Shown here one piece after another: positions 1 through 9,187 of a stretch of DNA of 64,000 nucleotides. Each line of letters opens with the position of its first letter. Position 1 is the first letter of the stretch. Position numbers and translations under genes: made by a program. Location: contig JAIBAK010000010.1 of assembly GCA_019695215.1 (NCBI GenBank), forward strand, positions 1 to 64,000. The letters are read 5' to 3'. The DNA is from Bacteroidia bacterium (GTDB lineage Bacteria > Bacteroidota > Bacteroidia > UKL13-3). Under the pieces are notes generated by a model. It made no database searches. It was not told where the DNA came from and saw only the letters and a list, made by a program, of their open reading frames with translations.

Positions 1-35
1 CCCCCTCGGTTAGCATATTCTAATATGGAATATAC

Positions 36-68
36 TTGCTTTATTCAAAAAAAAACGCCTTACCTTTG
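36..68 (+). promoter_or_regulatory. Bacteroidota-type promoter upstream of the first two genes
   Basis: TTG at 36-38 is followed after 22 bases by TACCTTTG at 61-68, close to the known Bacteroidota pattern TTG-N19..21-TAnnTTTG. The first ATG downstream is at 92 and opens only 39 codons ending at 211. That reading frame is unconvincing, so the promoter may serve the genes at 286 and 582 through a leader of about 200 bases. Nothing else is recognised in positions 1-285. Confidence 0.55.
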
Positions 69-285
69 ATAAACACTAACCACTGCATATTATGAAAATA
101 ATTATTCGTAACAATTATCCCCAATATTTACTGCAAAATTTAACACCAACCTGCCACACACGCAAATTCCATATCTGGTGTGGTGATAAACAAGAATCCT
201 CTTTATTTTAATGGAATTTGAGCTGATTTAAATATGGTACACAATTTAATCAATTGCTTTAGCGATTTTTACTTCCACGAGTTTT

Positions 286-585
286 ATGAAAAATAAACTT
301 AGCTTATTAATCGCGGTCGTTGCCTGTTTTGCCATGTTCAAAGCAGCATCTGCCCAATCAGAGGCAATTGTAACATTTTCTGACCCCGATAAGTTTATAA
401 CACCGGTGAGGATTCAAGTAATTAATTTGCTTGGGGAGGTATGCATTGATGTGCATGCCAACTGGGATGTTGACAACAGAGGCTATTTAATTGATACCTC
501 TATGTTAAAATCCGGCATGTATCTAATGCTGGCAAAAGATGCGAGGGGTAACAAGTTTCAAACTAAAATGCTGGTAAGAAGATGA
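286..585 (+). CDS. mini secreted protein, almost only a T9SS-like C-terminal domain
   Basis: This 99-residue protein has a clear signal peptide (residues 1-24, ending ASAQ). The rest resembles a type IX sorting domain: VRIQVINLLGEVC matches the central G strand, LKSGMYLML the L..G.Y...L strand, and KMLVRR the basic end. The usual YPNP opening is absent (SDP stands there instead) and there is no cargo domain in front. The stop overlaps the next start (ATGA at 582-585), so translation is probably coupled. It may be an export decoy or partner of the next gene, or the remnant of a larger cargo protein. Function is unknown. Confidence 0.6.
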   Translation: MKNKLSLLIAVVACFAMFKAASAQSEAIVTFSDPDKFITPVRIQVINLLGEVCIDVHANWDVDNRGYLIDTSMLKSGMYLMLAKDARGNKFQTKMLVRR

Positions 586-2027
586 GGGCGATACATTTTT
601 TTGTTGCGCTTGTGTTAGTAAATTTTATTGAAGTTACACATGCTCAGTCAAGTTTTTATGTAAAGGGGGATCAAACTATCATAAACCTAAAACCAGTGAA
701 CGCATTTCAGTTAAAAGACTCAACCTACATGATAGTATGTACTTCTAAACCTCACGGAGCTGCACTTAACGGAATCGAAGTAGTTACTCTGAATAAGGAA
801 GGGAAGCAAACTTCAAGCAAACCGATTAACATTGCCTTATGCACAGATAATTTTCCGATTGCCGCTTTACAGTCATACGAAAATGATATTTTCATACTTG
901 CTCGTAGCGGATACTGCGATAGTATGTTACCAACTAATTATATGCTTAAGTTAGGAGATACTACACAATTTAATTGGTCTTGGTCTACAAAGTACATGAG
1001 CCATAATAGCGAGTTCCCAAAATTTTTTACCCACAATTGGACGAGGCAAATACATATTGCAATAAGTAATAAAGTAGTAATTTATAATGACACACTCAAA
1101 CAGATAAATGAAACAGATAGTATCGGGTTTAAACTCAATGGTCCAATAGCTAGTTATCCCGATTCTGGGCTAGTCGTGTTGGGCCAACACGGAAATTTTG
1201 TAAACATGATAAAATTTTCGAAGACAGGTAATGTTGTGCAAATGGATTCTGTACCTTTTGGTGTTGTATCTGATTCCACTATTAAAAAAATAGACCTAGT
1301 GAATTTTCTTACTGTTAGCCTAAATGGGGATGTTTTATTGGGCTATAAAAAAGAGGATGTGGCAAGTGGTCTTTTTAAAAGTTATTTACGTATGTTAAAC
1401 AGAGATTTATTATTAAAATGGGAGGTGTCCATTAATAATTTACAGAAACCCACTTCTCCAAAATCATTACTTGTGGAAAATAAAGAACATGGATACGTTT
1501 ATACGCAACAATTAAACAATGCGTCAGGTGAAGATATAAATACTACGGTCATGTTTCACATTGACAGTTTAGGGAACATTTATAGGACAGATACATTAGT
1601 GTGCAGCATATGCAAATGGTGTCAACCCTCATTGGTGTCGCTCAACAAAACTTTTGATGGGGGCCTACTAATTTCATACATATGCAAATTTATAAATCCT
1701 GGCTTTCCTAGTGATTATACTTATTTGCTAGTTAAAACAGATAGTAATTATAGGGTAGGCTTAACGTCAGGAGTTGGCACGCCTCAAGGTTATCCCCTAT
1801 TCACTATTTACCCCAACCCTGCCCATGCCCATTTAACTATTGAAACAGTGGCAAACTTTCAAAGTATTCTATTGTATGATATGCTGGGGCAGCAAATTTC
1901 AGTTACGACCACACCACATGGATCCGGCTACGAAATAGATTTACCCGTACTGGCAAAAGGTGTTTATTTTTTGAAGTTGCTGGATGAAGAGGGGAGTTTA
2001 ACCACCAAAAAGGTGATGATTGAATAA
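582..2027 (+). CDS. secreted protein with T9SS C-terminal sorting domain
   Basis: 481 residues, with a signal peptide (1-22, ending THAQ). The middle of about 385 residues is rich in beta-strand-like segments and aspects of a beta-propeller, but I recognise no named family. The last 72 residues start at YPNPAHAHL (about residue 410), continue with the LYDMLGQQI strand and end KKVMIE. This is a canonical type A T9SS sorting signal, cleaved and used for anchoring outside the outer membrane. Translation is coupled to the upstream mini-CTD protein. Codon use is more AT-rich than in the housekeeping genes further on. The following gene is convergent. Confidence 0.8.
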   Translation: MRAIHFFVALVLVNFIEVTHAQSSFYVKGDQTIINLKPVNAFQLKDSTYMIVCTSKPHGAALNGIEVVTLNKEGKQTSSKPINIALCTDNFPIAALQSYENDIFILARSGYCDSMLPTNYMLKLGDTTQFNWSWSTKYMSHNSEFPKFFTHNWTRQIHIAISNKVVIYNDTLKQINETDSIGFKLNGPIASYPDSGLVVLGQHGNFVNMIKFSKTGNVVQMDSVPFGVVSDSTIKKIDLVNFLTVSLNGDVLLGYKKEDVASGLFKSYLRMLNRDLLLKWEVSINNLQKPTSPKSLLVENKEHGYVYTQQLNNASGEDINTTVMFHIDSLGNIYRTDTLVCSICKWCQPSLVSLNKTFDGGLLISYICKFINPGFPSDYTYLLVKTDSNYRVGLTSGVGTPQGYPLFTIYPNPAHAHLTIETVANFQSILLYDMLGQQISVTTTPHGSGYEIDLPVLAKGVYFLKLLDEEGSLTTKKVMIE

Positions 2028-2088
2028 AGGAAATCCATTAAAGAATGTAGGGCCCTTTTAAGCCCGTAGCCCAGTCAAAAAATTTCAC

Positions 2089-2103
2089 CGTCATTGCGAT
2101 CCC
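2089..2103. repeat. fragment of an interspersed CGTCATTGCGA repeat
   Basis: CGTCATTGCGATCCC lies in the gap between two convergent genes. It matches, with one change, the left end of the larger composite repeat at 45870-45974. Only this end is present here, so it looks like a decayed copy. Confidence 0.4.
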
Positions 2104-2162
2104 ACACCTTCGGAATACAGTGACATGGAATGGTTTTGAGATGAGTTCCAGATGATTTCCCT

Positions 2163-3053
2163 TTACACCTGCGACAAATATCCAGTCAACCCACCGGTGT
2201 GAATCAGCAATACACGTTCTCCGGATTTCACTTGTTTTTCTCTTATCATACGCAGACAGGCATGCAGCATTTTTCCCGTGTACACCTGATCGAACAAGAT
2301 ACCCGTTCCGGTGGCGGTGGTACGAATCAAATCGAGCAGCATGGGTGTTGTTTTGGCATAACCACCCAAGTGGTCATCCACGTGCAGGTGCCAGTTACTT
2401 AATCCCGGTGCGAGTTCGTTTACTACTTCTGCCAAAAACTCCCCCTGCTTTAAAACGGCTACTCCATGCACTTTGGTTTCCGGGTGTTTTTGAGCAAACC
2501 CTTTGGCTAATCCGCTCAGGGTTCCACCGGTGCCACAGGCTACCAATACGTGATCAAAAAAATCATTCACTTCATTTACTATCTCGGCACAACCCCGCAC
2601 AGCGAGATAGTTGGTTCCTCCCTCGTTCAACACGTAGGTGCTGTTATCGGCATGGGTTGCTGCCAGGTGTTCTTTATTGCGGTAATCTTCGCGCGATACA
2701 AATACCAGCTCCATCCCGAACGTGCGGCACAACCCGAGTACGGGATTATGGCTTTTTTCGTCACCGCGCACCAGGCCTTTGCTTTTAAACCCGCACAATG
2801 CGGCTGCGCAGGCCGTTGCCAGTAAATGGTTGGAATAGGCTCCGCCAAAAGTGAGCAGCGTGGTGTAGCCCGCTGTTTCGGCTTCAAGCAAATTGTATTT
2901 CAGTTTCCGCCATTTGTTGCCCGACACAAACGGATGAATCATATCCTCGCGTTTCACAAAAATGTCAATTCCGTTTTTTTGTGCCAGCGGCAATAACAGT
3001 TTTTGCACCGGAGCAAAAATGGCAGAAGAAAAAACCTCTTTAGCGTGGCTCAT
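2163..3053 (-). CDS. PLP-dependent ACC deaminase / D-cysteine desulfhydrase family enzyme
   Basis: 296 residues, fold type II PLP enzyme. FVKREDMIHPFVSGNKWRKL contains the Schiff-base lysine, and GGAYSNHL binds the cofactor or substrate. ACGTGGTLSGLAKG is the phosphate-binding glycine loop, and the C-terminal HTGGLTGY is typical of the family. Members deaminate 1-aminocyclopropane-1-carboxylate or remove H2S from D-cysteine. In bacteria without plant association, D-cysteine desulfhydrase is the more usual activity, but sequence does not decide it. The gene starts 4 bases after the stop of the membrane glycosyltransferase at 3058, so they are probably co-transcribed. Confidence 0.8.
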   Translation of the reverse strand: MSHAKEVFSSAIFAPVQKLLLPLAQKNGIDIFVKREDMIHPFVSGNKWRKLKYNLLEAETAGYTTLLTFGGAYSNHLLATACAAALCGFKSKGLVRGDEKSHNPVLGLCRTFGMELVFVSREDYRNKEHLAATHADNSTYVLNEGGTNYLAVRGCAEIVNEVNDFFDHVLVACGTGGTLSGLAKGFAQKHPETKVHGVAVLKQGEFLAEVVNELAPGLSNWHLHVDDHLGGYAKTTPMLLDLIRTTATGTGILFDQVYTGKMLHACLRMIREKQVKSGERVLLIHTGGLTGYLSQV

Positions 3054-3057
3054 GAGA

Positions 3058-4356
3058 TTAAGTGAAAAAAAATAAACGCAGGTAACGATAAACTAATACC
3101 CCGCATAACAAAAGCAAGGGGAGCGAAAGGTAAACAAACGGAACGGGAAGCCTGTCGAACAAAAACGGAAAATAGCTTAGCAACGAAGCCAGTCCGCATA
3201 CAACGGGAGCAAACCATAAACGCGGCCACCTGAAGGCAAGTACCAGCAAAAAAACATCGGCTGCAAAAAAATACCGTTCGTGCATGCGCGGTAAAAAATA
3301 AGGTATAAGCAGCAGTGAGAGTGCTGCGGTAAACAAAAACAAATCGTTGAGCTTACCCTTATTTTTTTTGTACCTGTAAAGTAAAAAAAACGCTGCTATG
3401 AACAGTGCCGTAAACCCCAAACCCAATTTACTGAACAAATCGGGGTTGGCGTGGGGCATCAGCGCATACACCGAGGGGGCGTTGGCTGTGAGCAGGTGTG
3501 CCGTTGACGAAGCCTGCCCCAGGTAAATGGTGAGCAAATTGGTAAAAGGGCGGCCTGCCATGGCTGTTGGAATAACGGCTAAAATGTAGATTGCCGGAAA
3601 CCAGAGCAGGTGTTTTATTTTCAGTTGCCCGCTGCTAAGCAACAACAGCGGAAGCAACGTAATAAAAACAGTTTGCAGCTTAAAGGCAAAGGCGGCAGAA
3701 AGAAAAAAAGCGAAAAGTGTTTTTTGCCTGTGCAGCAAAAAATAAAAACCCGCCAGCAACAGGCAGGTGTAAATGATATCGCATTGCCCCCACAGCGCTC
3801 CGTTCATCACCACGGTGGGTAAAAACAAAAACACCCCGGCAGCTATTAACGATATATGAAGCGAACGAAACTGCCGCACAATGCCGTACACAAAAAAAGC
3901 GGCACTGTAATCAAAAAAAAGCGAAACCGTTTTTATTCCTGTCAGTTCGTTTACGGGTAGTTTGGTAATGAATACCAGCAAATACATATAGGGCGGGGCA
4001 TAATCGTAAAACGGATTTTTTAATGCCGATAGTCCGCCATGGAGGCGTATTTCATCCATCCATAGGGCAAAGTTTTTAGTGTAGTCGGCCGACTGAAACG
4101 GAAACAGGTAAATGCGCAGCAGCAATGAAAAAAACAATACTGTACCGATAACAGCCTGTTGTTTTGCAGAAAGAGCCTGCTTGCTTAACAGTAGAAAAAA
4201 CACGGCACTAAGCAGTCCGGTATAAAAAAAAGCGTATAGCAGTTCATTGTACAAATTGCTCCGGTCAACCCAGATAATGAACCCGCTCAGCAAAGTGATG
4301 AGCAGCGGAAGAAAAACTTTTTTAAGTGGTGCAGGCACGGGTGCAATATTACGCAT
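3058..4356 (-). CDS. GT-C type integral membrane glycosyltransferase (GT87/PIG-M-like)
   Basis: 432 residues with about ten to eleven hydrophobic segments. After the first segments comes a loop with acidic residues and aromatics (SADYTKNFALWMDEI, then YDYAPPYMYLL). This is the arrangement of polyprenol-sugar-dependent GT-C enzymes, in which an early acidic motif is catalytic. A late FLPRMHERYFF motif fits the same group. The substrate is unknown; a lipid-linked mannose or similar donor is likely by analogy. The start is ATG at 4356. The next gene is divergent and close enough that the regulatory region is at most a few tens of bases. Confidence 0.65.
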   Translation of the reverse strand: MRNIAPVPAPLKKVFLPLLITLLSGFIIWVDRSNLYNELLYAFFYTGLLSAVFFLLLSKQALSAKQQAVIGTVLFFSLLLRIYLFPFQSADYTKNFALWMDEIRLHGGLSALKNPFYDYAPPYMYLLVFITKLPVNELTGIKTVSLFFDYSAAFFVYGIVRQFRSLHISLIAAGVFLFLPTVVMNGALWGQCDIIYTCLLLAGFYFLLHRQKTLFAFFLSAAFAFKLQTVFITLLPLLLLSSGQLKIKHLLWFPAIYILAVIPTAMAGRPFTNLLTIYLGQASSTAHLLTANAPSVYALMPHANPDLFSKLGLGFTALFIAAFFLLYRYKKNKGKLNDLFLFTAALSLLLIPYFLPRMHERYFFAADVFLLVLAFRWPRLWFAPVVCGLASLLSYFPFLFDRLPVPFVYLSLPLLLLCGVLVYRYLRLFFFT

Positions 4357-4385
4357 TGTTTTTATTCTTATTTTTACCCCGCTTT

Positions 4386-5834
4386 ATGTATTACCGTTAC
4401 GCGGCCTGGCTTCTACAGGTACTTATTTTTGTGCTCACCCTGCACGACCCCTTTTTTGGGGATGCCATTTCTACGGTTTCGCGGGCAGCGGTGCATATCT
4501 ATAATCAAAACTTAGGCACCGTATGGTACCTGCCCGTGCACGACCCAGGTCATCCCACACTGTTTCCGTATTTACTTGCTGTTTGCTGGAAAATAGCAGG
4601 CAAACATTTGTGGGTAGCACACCTGCTCACCCTGCTTTTTGCGCTGGGGGTTACCACGCAATTGCACGGGCTGGCTATAAAAACCGTGGGTGGCACTACC
4701 GCTCACCGGGTATTGTTGCTGGCCGTGGTTCAACCCACATTTGTGGCTCAAAGCGCTATGGTGCTTACTCATTTGCCGCTGGCATTTTTCTTTTTATGGG
4801 CCTTAAACAATTTGTATCCGCAGCATCGTGTAAAGTCTTTTTGGGCGGCAAGTATATTCATGATGCTTACTCATTTGGAAGGAGCATTTTTACTGGCAGG
4901 CACCGCTGCTTCGTGTTTTTTAATACAACTGAAAACAGCTGATCTAAAGTTGGCCGTAAAGCAAACAGCCGTATTGTTTGCTCCTGCCTTTTTGGTATTG
5001 CTTATATGGGGACTTGCCCATGCGCGCCACACCGGCTGGTGGTTTTCATCGCCTGTGTATGCCGACCACCGCTCGTGGATGGGCGTTTTGCCTATGATAA
5101 AAAGTGTGGGCCTTATTGCCTGGCGAATGGTTGATTACGGCAATATTGTTTTTTACGTGATTATTGGTTGGGCCGTTGCCGCACGAAAACTTTACCGCCA
5201 TCCGCTGTTTATGTATGTGGCCGGAGCTTTTATCAGTTGCCTGCTGGTGTTTTCGGTGCTCATGAGCAAAAGCATTGCACACCGATATTTTTTACCGGTA
5301 CATTTACCCGCCATGGTTTTGCTGCTGCTTGCCGTAAACGAGTTCAGAGCCAAACGGGGCACCCTGCTGTTGCTATTAAGCCTCGTTACCCTTATGGCGG
5401 GAAACTTTTTGTATTATCCCGGCAAATGTATTGGCGATGCAACCATAGCCTACCGCAATTATTTTTTTATTGCAAAACAACTAAATGCTGAGCTTCCCGA
5501 CAGTGTGGTTTTGTACACGTATGCGCCTCTGTCAAACAACGACTCGGTAACTACCCTGAGCGAATTTCAATTTTTAAACACCAAAGAAATCTATCCCCGC
5601 CACGTTAATCAATTGCCCGTAGTTTTGCAAAGTAACTGCAATTGCGATTTTACTCCCGGTGAACTGAATGAGCTTGGTGGGTGGAAGGGAAAAAGTTATG
5701 AGCGGGGTGCGGTGTATGCCAATGTGCTTTTTAATCCCCTGCTTTATCCGGTGCCGTTGCTCAATGAATCGCTTCGAAAAAAAACGGGAGCCGAGTTGTG
5801 GATGGAACAGCTAAAAAGTAACCTGAAGAAATAA
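4386..5834 (+). CDS. GT-C membrane glycosyltransferase (ArnT/PMT-like)
   Basis: 482 residues from the ATG at 4386. A GTG 60 bases earlier would overlap the divergent neighbour and is less likely. About nine to ten hydrophobic segments are seen. After the first comes TLHDPFFGDAISTVSRA and then HDPGHPTLFPYLLA, which resemble the catalytic DE-type loop and the substrate-binding loop of GT39/GT83 enzymes. A soluble C-terminal part of about 110 residues lies in the periplasm by analogy. It probably transfers a sugar from a polyprenyl-phosphate donor; the acceptor is unknown. It forms a divergent pair with another GT-C enzyme at 3058. Confidence 0.6.
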   Translation: MYYRYAAWLLQVLIFVLTLHDPFFGDAISTVSRAAVHIYNQNLGTVWYLPVHDPGHPTLFPYLLAVCWKIAGKHLWVAHLLTLLFALGVTTQLHGLAIKTVGGTTAHRVLLLAVVQPTFVAQSAMVLTHLPLAFFFLWALNNLYPQHRVKSFWAASIFMMLTHLEGAFLLAGTAASCFLIQLKTADLKLAVKQTAVLFAPAFLVLLIWGLAHARHTGWWFSSPVYADHRSWMGVLPMIKSVGLIAWRMVDYGNIVFYVIIGWAVAARKLYRHPLFMYVAGAFISCLLVFSVLMSKSIAHRYFLPVHLPAMVLLLLAVNEFRAKRGTLLLLLSLVTLMAGNFLYYPGKCIGDATIAYRNYFFIAKQLNAELPDSVVLYTYAPLSNNDSVTTLSEFQFLNTKEIYPRHVNQLPVVLQSNCNCDFTPGELNELGGWKGKSYERGAVYANVLFNPLLYPVPLLNESLRKKTGAELWMEQLKSNLKK

Positions 5835-5857
5835 TTTAAAGTTTGCCCTTGATTTGG

Positions 5858-5865
5858 TAAGTTTG
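5858..5865 (+). promoter_or_regulatory. TAnnTTTG -7 box
   Basis: TAAGTTTG lies 21 bases before the ATG at 5887. No TTG is at the ideal -33 spacing, so only the -7 element is supported. Confidence 0.35.
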
Positions 5866-5886
5866 GCCCCGAAAAAACACAGGTAT

Positions 5887-6642
5887 ATGAAAACAATAAA
5901 AGCTCTGGCCGCCTTCGTTTTGCTGGCCGTAACACAGGTACACGCGCAGGACTACTGGACCCGCATACCGGCATTTAGCAACAAACCCTATTATGAAAAC
6001 GATGAGTTTATGAATAAGCTGGAGGCATACCGCGAGGAAATAGCAGCGAAAATAGATGCCGAAAAGCAAAAAATACAGCAGAAGATGGATGCCATGAGTG
6101 ATCAGGAAAAAATGCAAATGGCCATGAAAGCATCTACCCGTTACCAAACCATGAAACCTGAAGAGATTATGAAAATGCAGCAGGAAAGCCAGGAGATAAT
6201 GGCCCTGCAGACACAGGTGCAACAACAGGCCACCGATTTTGAAAACCGTTTTAACGAAATTCAAAAAGCGATGGACGATGAGTTGAATAAAACACTTGGC
6301 CCCATTGAAGCAGAGTACAACAAACTGCCCGATGGCGAAGGCACACCGTCCTGGGCCATTGAAAAAGGAAAACAACTCTACACCCAGTACAACCAGAAAT
6401 ACGAAGCCATTTGCGCCAAATACATTACCGGCACCAATGCCCTGTTTGTAAAATGGCTTTTAGAGTATAAAACCTATTTAATACAAACCAATCTTCCGTT
6501 TCAGCTAAAATGGATGGCCTACCAGAGCAGCCAAACCGGAATGGCCATAACCACTAATGCCGCCATTGAGATGGACGTGGTAAAAACGTACCTTGAGCAT
6601 TGCAAAACCGTGTTTAATTACCGCAAACCGAGCCCCAGGTAG
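5887..6642 (+). CDS. secreted coiled-coil protein of unknown function
   Basis: 251 residues from ATG 5887, chosen because it opens a signal peptide (MKTIKALAAFVLLAVTQVHA). The mature part starts with DYWTRIPAFSNKPYYENDEF. Residues of about 35-130 are charged and Gln/Met-rich with heptad spacing (EEIAAKIDAEKQKIQQKM and on), predicted to form a long coiled coil, possibly OmpH/Skp-like in shape. The last 100 residues are a compact helical domain with aromatic residues. I do not recognise the family. It is followed after 16 bases by a reductase-like gene, with no evident functional link. Confidence 0.55.
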   Translation: MKTIKALAAFVLLAVTQVHAQDYWTRIPAFSNKPYYENDEFMNKLEAYREEIAAKIDAEKQKIQQKMDAMSDQEKMQMAMKASTRYQTMKPEEIMKMQQESQEIMALQTQVQQQATDFENRFNEIQKAMDDELNKTLGPIEAEYNKLPDGEGTPSWAIEKGKQLYTQYNQKYEAICAKYITGTNALFVKWLLEYKTYLIQTNLPFQLKWMAYQSSQTGMAITTNAAIEMDVVKTYLEHCKTVFNYRKPSPR

Positions 6643-6658
6643 CAACAACGGTGAAACC

Positions 6659-7186
6659 ATGCAAAAAATAAAACTGTTTATTGCCTGTAGTGTTGATGGG
6701 TTTATTGCCCGCCCCGATGGCGATATAAGCTGGCTTGATGCCGTAGCTGCTGCGGGAGAGGATTACGGATATGCTGCTTTTTACGATACAGTTGATACCA
6801 TTGTGCTGGGGCGAAAAACTTATGACAAAGTGTTGAGTTTTGGAATAGAGTTTCCGCATAAAAACAAAACCACCTACGTAATTACCCGAACCCCGAGAGC
6901 GAGCGAAGGGAATATCCATTTTTATACAGGCGATTTAACCCAGCTTATACAGCAACTAAAAGAAACAGGCACTAAAGACGTATTTATTGACGGAGGAGCC
7001 GGGTTGGTACACGCCCTTTTATCTAAACAACTCATTGATGAAATTACGGTTTCATATATTCCTGTTTTACTGGGAGCGGGCATACGGTTGTTTCAGGAAG
7101 GCTTCCCCGGGCAAAAATTAAAACTAACCGGAGTAAAAGGTTTTTCATCGGGGCTGGTACAGGTGGTGTATGAGGTGTTGCGATGA
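6659..7186 (+). CDS. dihydrofolate reductase family protein (RibD C-terminal fold)
   Basis: 175 residues from ATG 6659 (KLFIACSVDGFIARPDGDI is the family's N-terminal strand; an upstream TTG would extend into the previous gene). TIVLGRKTYDKVLSFG and KDVFIDGGAGLVHALL are the NADPH-binding motifs of the RibD_C/YyaP-like group. The C-terminal LKLTGVKGFSSGLVQVVYEV completes the domain. These stand-alone proteins are NADPH-dependent reductases of uncertain substrate. They are neither canonical DHFR nor fused RibD. Confidence 0.75.
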   Translation: MQKIKLFIACSVDGFIARPDGDISWLDAVAAAGEDYGYAAFYDTVDTIVLGRKTYDKVLSFGIEFPHKNKTTYVITRTPRASEGNIHFYTGDLTQLIQQLKETGTKDVFIDGGAGLVHALLSKQLIDEITVSYIPVLLGAGIRLFQEGFPGQKLKLTGVKGFSSGLVQVVYEVLR

Positions 7187-7275
7187 GTGCGTTTTTTTTC
7201 GAAACGAAATATAGAACTCTGTACTACCCTAACCGGAGTAAAAAGTTTAAGGGTGCGAATAAAATCTGATTGCAA

Positions 7276-8529
7276 ATGAAAAAGAACGTTCTGATAATTG
7301 GGGGTGGCTTTGCGGGCATTGAGCTGGCAAAATCATTGGATAAAACCCTTTTTAACATCACCCTTATTGATAAATTAAATCACCATCAGTTTCAGCCTTT
7401 GTTTTATCAGGTGGCTACTTCACAAATTGAACCTTCCAGTATATCCTTTCCGCTGCGGTACGTTTTTAAAGGAAATAAAAACATACAAATCCGGCTGGCC
7501 GAGGTTAACGAAATTCATCCGTCATTACATAAGGTAGCCACATCGGCAGGCGATTTTTTTTACGACTATTTAATTATTGCTGTCGGGTGTAAAACAAATT
7601 TCTTCAATAACCCCGCTATCGAAAAACATGCATTCCCTTTAAAAACTACCTACGATGCCATTTCCATACGCAATCAGGTTATTTCTGTTTTTGAAAAAGT
7701 GCTCAGCGCAAATGAAACGGAAGTGGAGGCTCTTTTTAATCTGGTAATTGTGGGGGCCGGACCTACCGGAGTAGAACTGGCCGGAGCCTTTGCCGAAATT
7801 AAACGCTATGTGTTGCCAAAGGATTATCCGGGAATTGATTTCTCCCGGTTTTCGGTTTACCTGATTGAAGGAAGCAAAAGAACACTTAATGCCATGAGCG
7901 AAAACTCGGGCAGGGCGGCCCGTGCCTACTTAGAAAAAATGCACGTGAAATTAATAACCGAAACTTTTGTAAAGGAGTATGACGGCAAAGTAGCTCTTCT
8001 GTCGAACGGGCAATCGCTGCCTGCTGCTACTCTTATTTGGGCCGCGGGAGTAACAGGAAACAAAATAAACGGCCTGCCTCCGGATGTGTGGATTGCTAAC
8101 GACCGCATACAGGTTGATCGGTTTAACCGCGTAAAGGGATTTGAAAACATTTTTGCTATAGGCGATATTGCTTTTATGACTACCCCCAACTACCCCAAGG
8201 GTCACCCGCAAGTGGCCAATGTGGCCATTAATCAGGCAAAATTATTGGGCAAAAATCTGAAAAATATACTCACAGGAAAAAGCTGTGCCGAATATGAATA
8301 CAAAGATTTAGGGGCCATGGCCACTATTGGACGAAACAAGGCCGTGGTGGATTTACCGTTTATAAAATTTAAAGGGTATATCGCCTGGCTTGTATGGATG
8401 TTTCTGCACCTGATGCTGATTTTAACCGTCAGAAATAAACTGATTATATTTATTAACTGGGCCTGGTCGTATGTAACCAAAAACAGCTCCCTGCGTCTTA
8501 TTCTTAAAGCCGGCCCTACAAAGCCATAA
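7276..8529 (+). CDS. NADH dehydrogenase type II-like NAD(P)/FAD oxidoreductase
   Basis: 417 residues. The start is ATG 7276, two codons inside a longer TTG frame. VLIIGGGFAGIELAKSL binds FAD and VIVGAGPTGVELAGAFAEI binds NADH. NIFAIGDIAFM is the second FAD contact, and an aromatic C-terminal segment (IAWLVWMFLHLMLILTVRNK) is the membrane-anchoring region typical of NDH-2. The predicted role is a non-proton-pumping NADH:quinone oxidoreductase on the inner face of the cytoplasmic membrane. It stands alone, with no partner subunits near. Confidence 0.8.
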   Translation: MKKNVLIIGGGFAGIELAKSLDKTLFNITLIDKLNHHQFQPLFYQVATSQIEPSSISFPLRYVFKGNKNIQIRLAEVNEIHPSLHKVATSAGDFFYDYLIIAVGCKTNFFNNPAIEKHAFPLKTTYDAISIRNQVISVFEKVLSANETEVEALFNLVIVGAGPTGVELAGAFAEIKRYVLPKDYPGIDFSRFSVYLIEGSKRTLNAMSENSGRAARAYLEKMHVKLITETFVKEYDGKVALLSNGQSLPAATLIWAAGVTGNKINGLPPDVWIANDRIQVDRFNRVKGFENIFAIGDIAFMTTPNYPKGHPQVANVAINQAKLLGKNLKNILTGKSCAEYEYKDLGAMATIGRNKAVVDLPFIKFKGYIAWLVWMFLHLMLILTVRNKLIIFINWAWSYVTKNSSLRLILKAGPTKP

Positions 8530-8788
8530 GCGGGGCCCGAATTTCTTTCTCCCATTGTTTGCGGTTTACCTGCATTTTGCTACCTTGCCCTTAAGGCCGC
8601 TTTACCCGAAACAAACCTTAGCAAAACCCGAAACACTTACAAAACACAGTATCCACTTTGATGATTTATGAGCAAGTTACTAAATTTACAACCGAACAAA
8701 AGTTTCGCATATATATGAGTTAGCGATTAATGTGTGAACGTCTAAAAGAAATCTTCAGGCAGCGCCCTAACAATAACAGAACAAAAAA

Positions 8789-9187
8789 ATGGAAATAATT
8801 TACCGAACCGATATAACACCTGACACCGAAAAAATTATTGAGGTTTACAACAGTTCGGGTATTAACCGGCCAATAGCAGACAAAGAACGAATTGCAAAAA
8901 TGTATGCTAATTCCAACTTAATTATTACGGCCTGGGATATGGATAAATTAGTTGGAATTTCGCGTTCGTTAACTGACTTTTGCTACTGTTGTTACCTGTC
9001 GGATCTGGCTGTAAGAAAAGACTACCAGACAAATGGTGTAGGGAAAAAACTGATAGAGCTTACAAGAAACAGCATTGGTAAACAAACGGCATTAATATTA
9101 CTTTCGGCACCGGCTGCCACGGATTATTATCCAAAAGTTGGATTTGAAAAAATTGAAAACGGATTTATCATAAAACGACTCCAATGA
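8789..9187 (+). CDS. GNAT family N-acetyltransferase
   Basis: 132 residues. The acetyl-CoA loop is seen as LAVRKDYQTNGVGKKLIELT (R-x-x-x-x-G-x-G pattern), followed by ILLSAPAATDYYPKVGFEKI, the usual GNAT tail. The N-terminal half is short, as in small-molecule acetyltransferases. The substrate is unknown. The stop overlaps the start of the next gene by ATGA (9184-9187). It is first in a run of five small plus-strand genes. The 259 bases upstream hold no gene and no clear promoter. Confidence 0.75.
   Translation: MEIIYRTDITPDTEKIIEVYNSSGINRPIADKERIAKMYANSNLIITAWDMDKLVGISRSLTDFCYCCYLSDLAVRKDYQTNGVGKKLIELTRNSIGKQTALILLSAPAATDYYPKVGFEKIENGFIIKRLQ

Noticed and set aside
92..211. 39-codon frame just after the first promoter
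   Set aside because: No recognisable protein features, and two real genes follow; more likely leader sequence.
8715..8780. GTTAGCG ... GCCCTAAC pair resembling integron attC ends
   Set aside because: The orientation of the two cores is outward, the reverse of an attC site, there is no internal stem, and no integrase is near.
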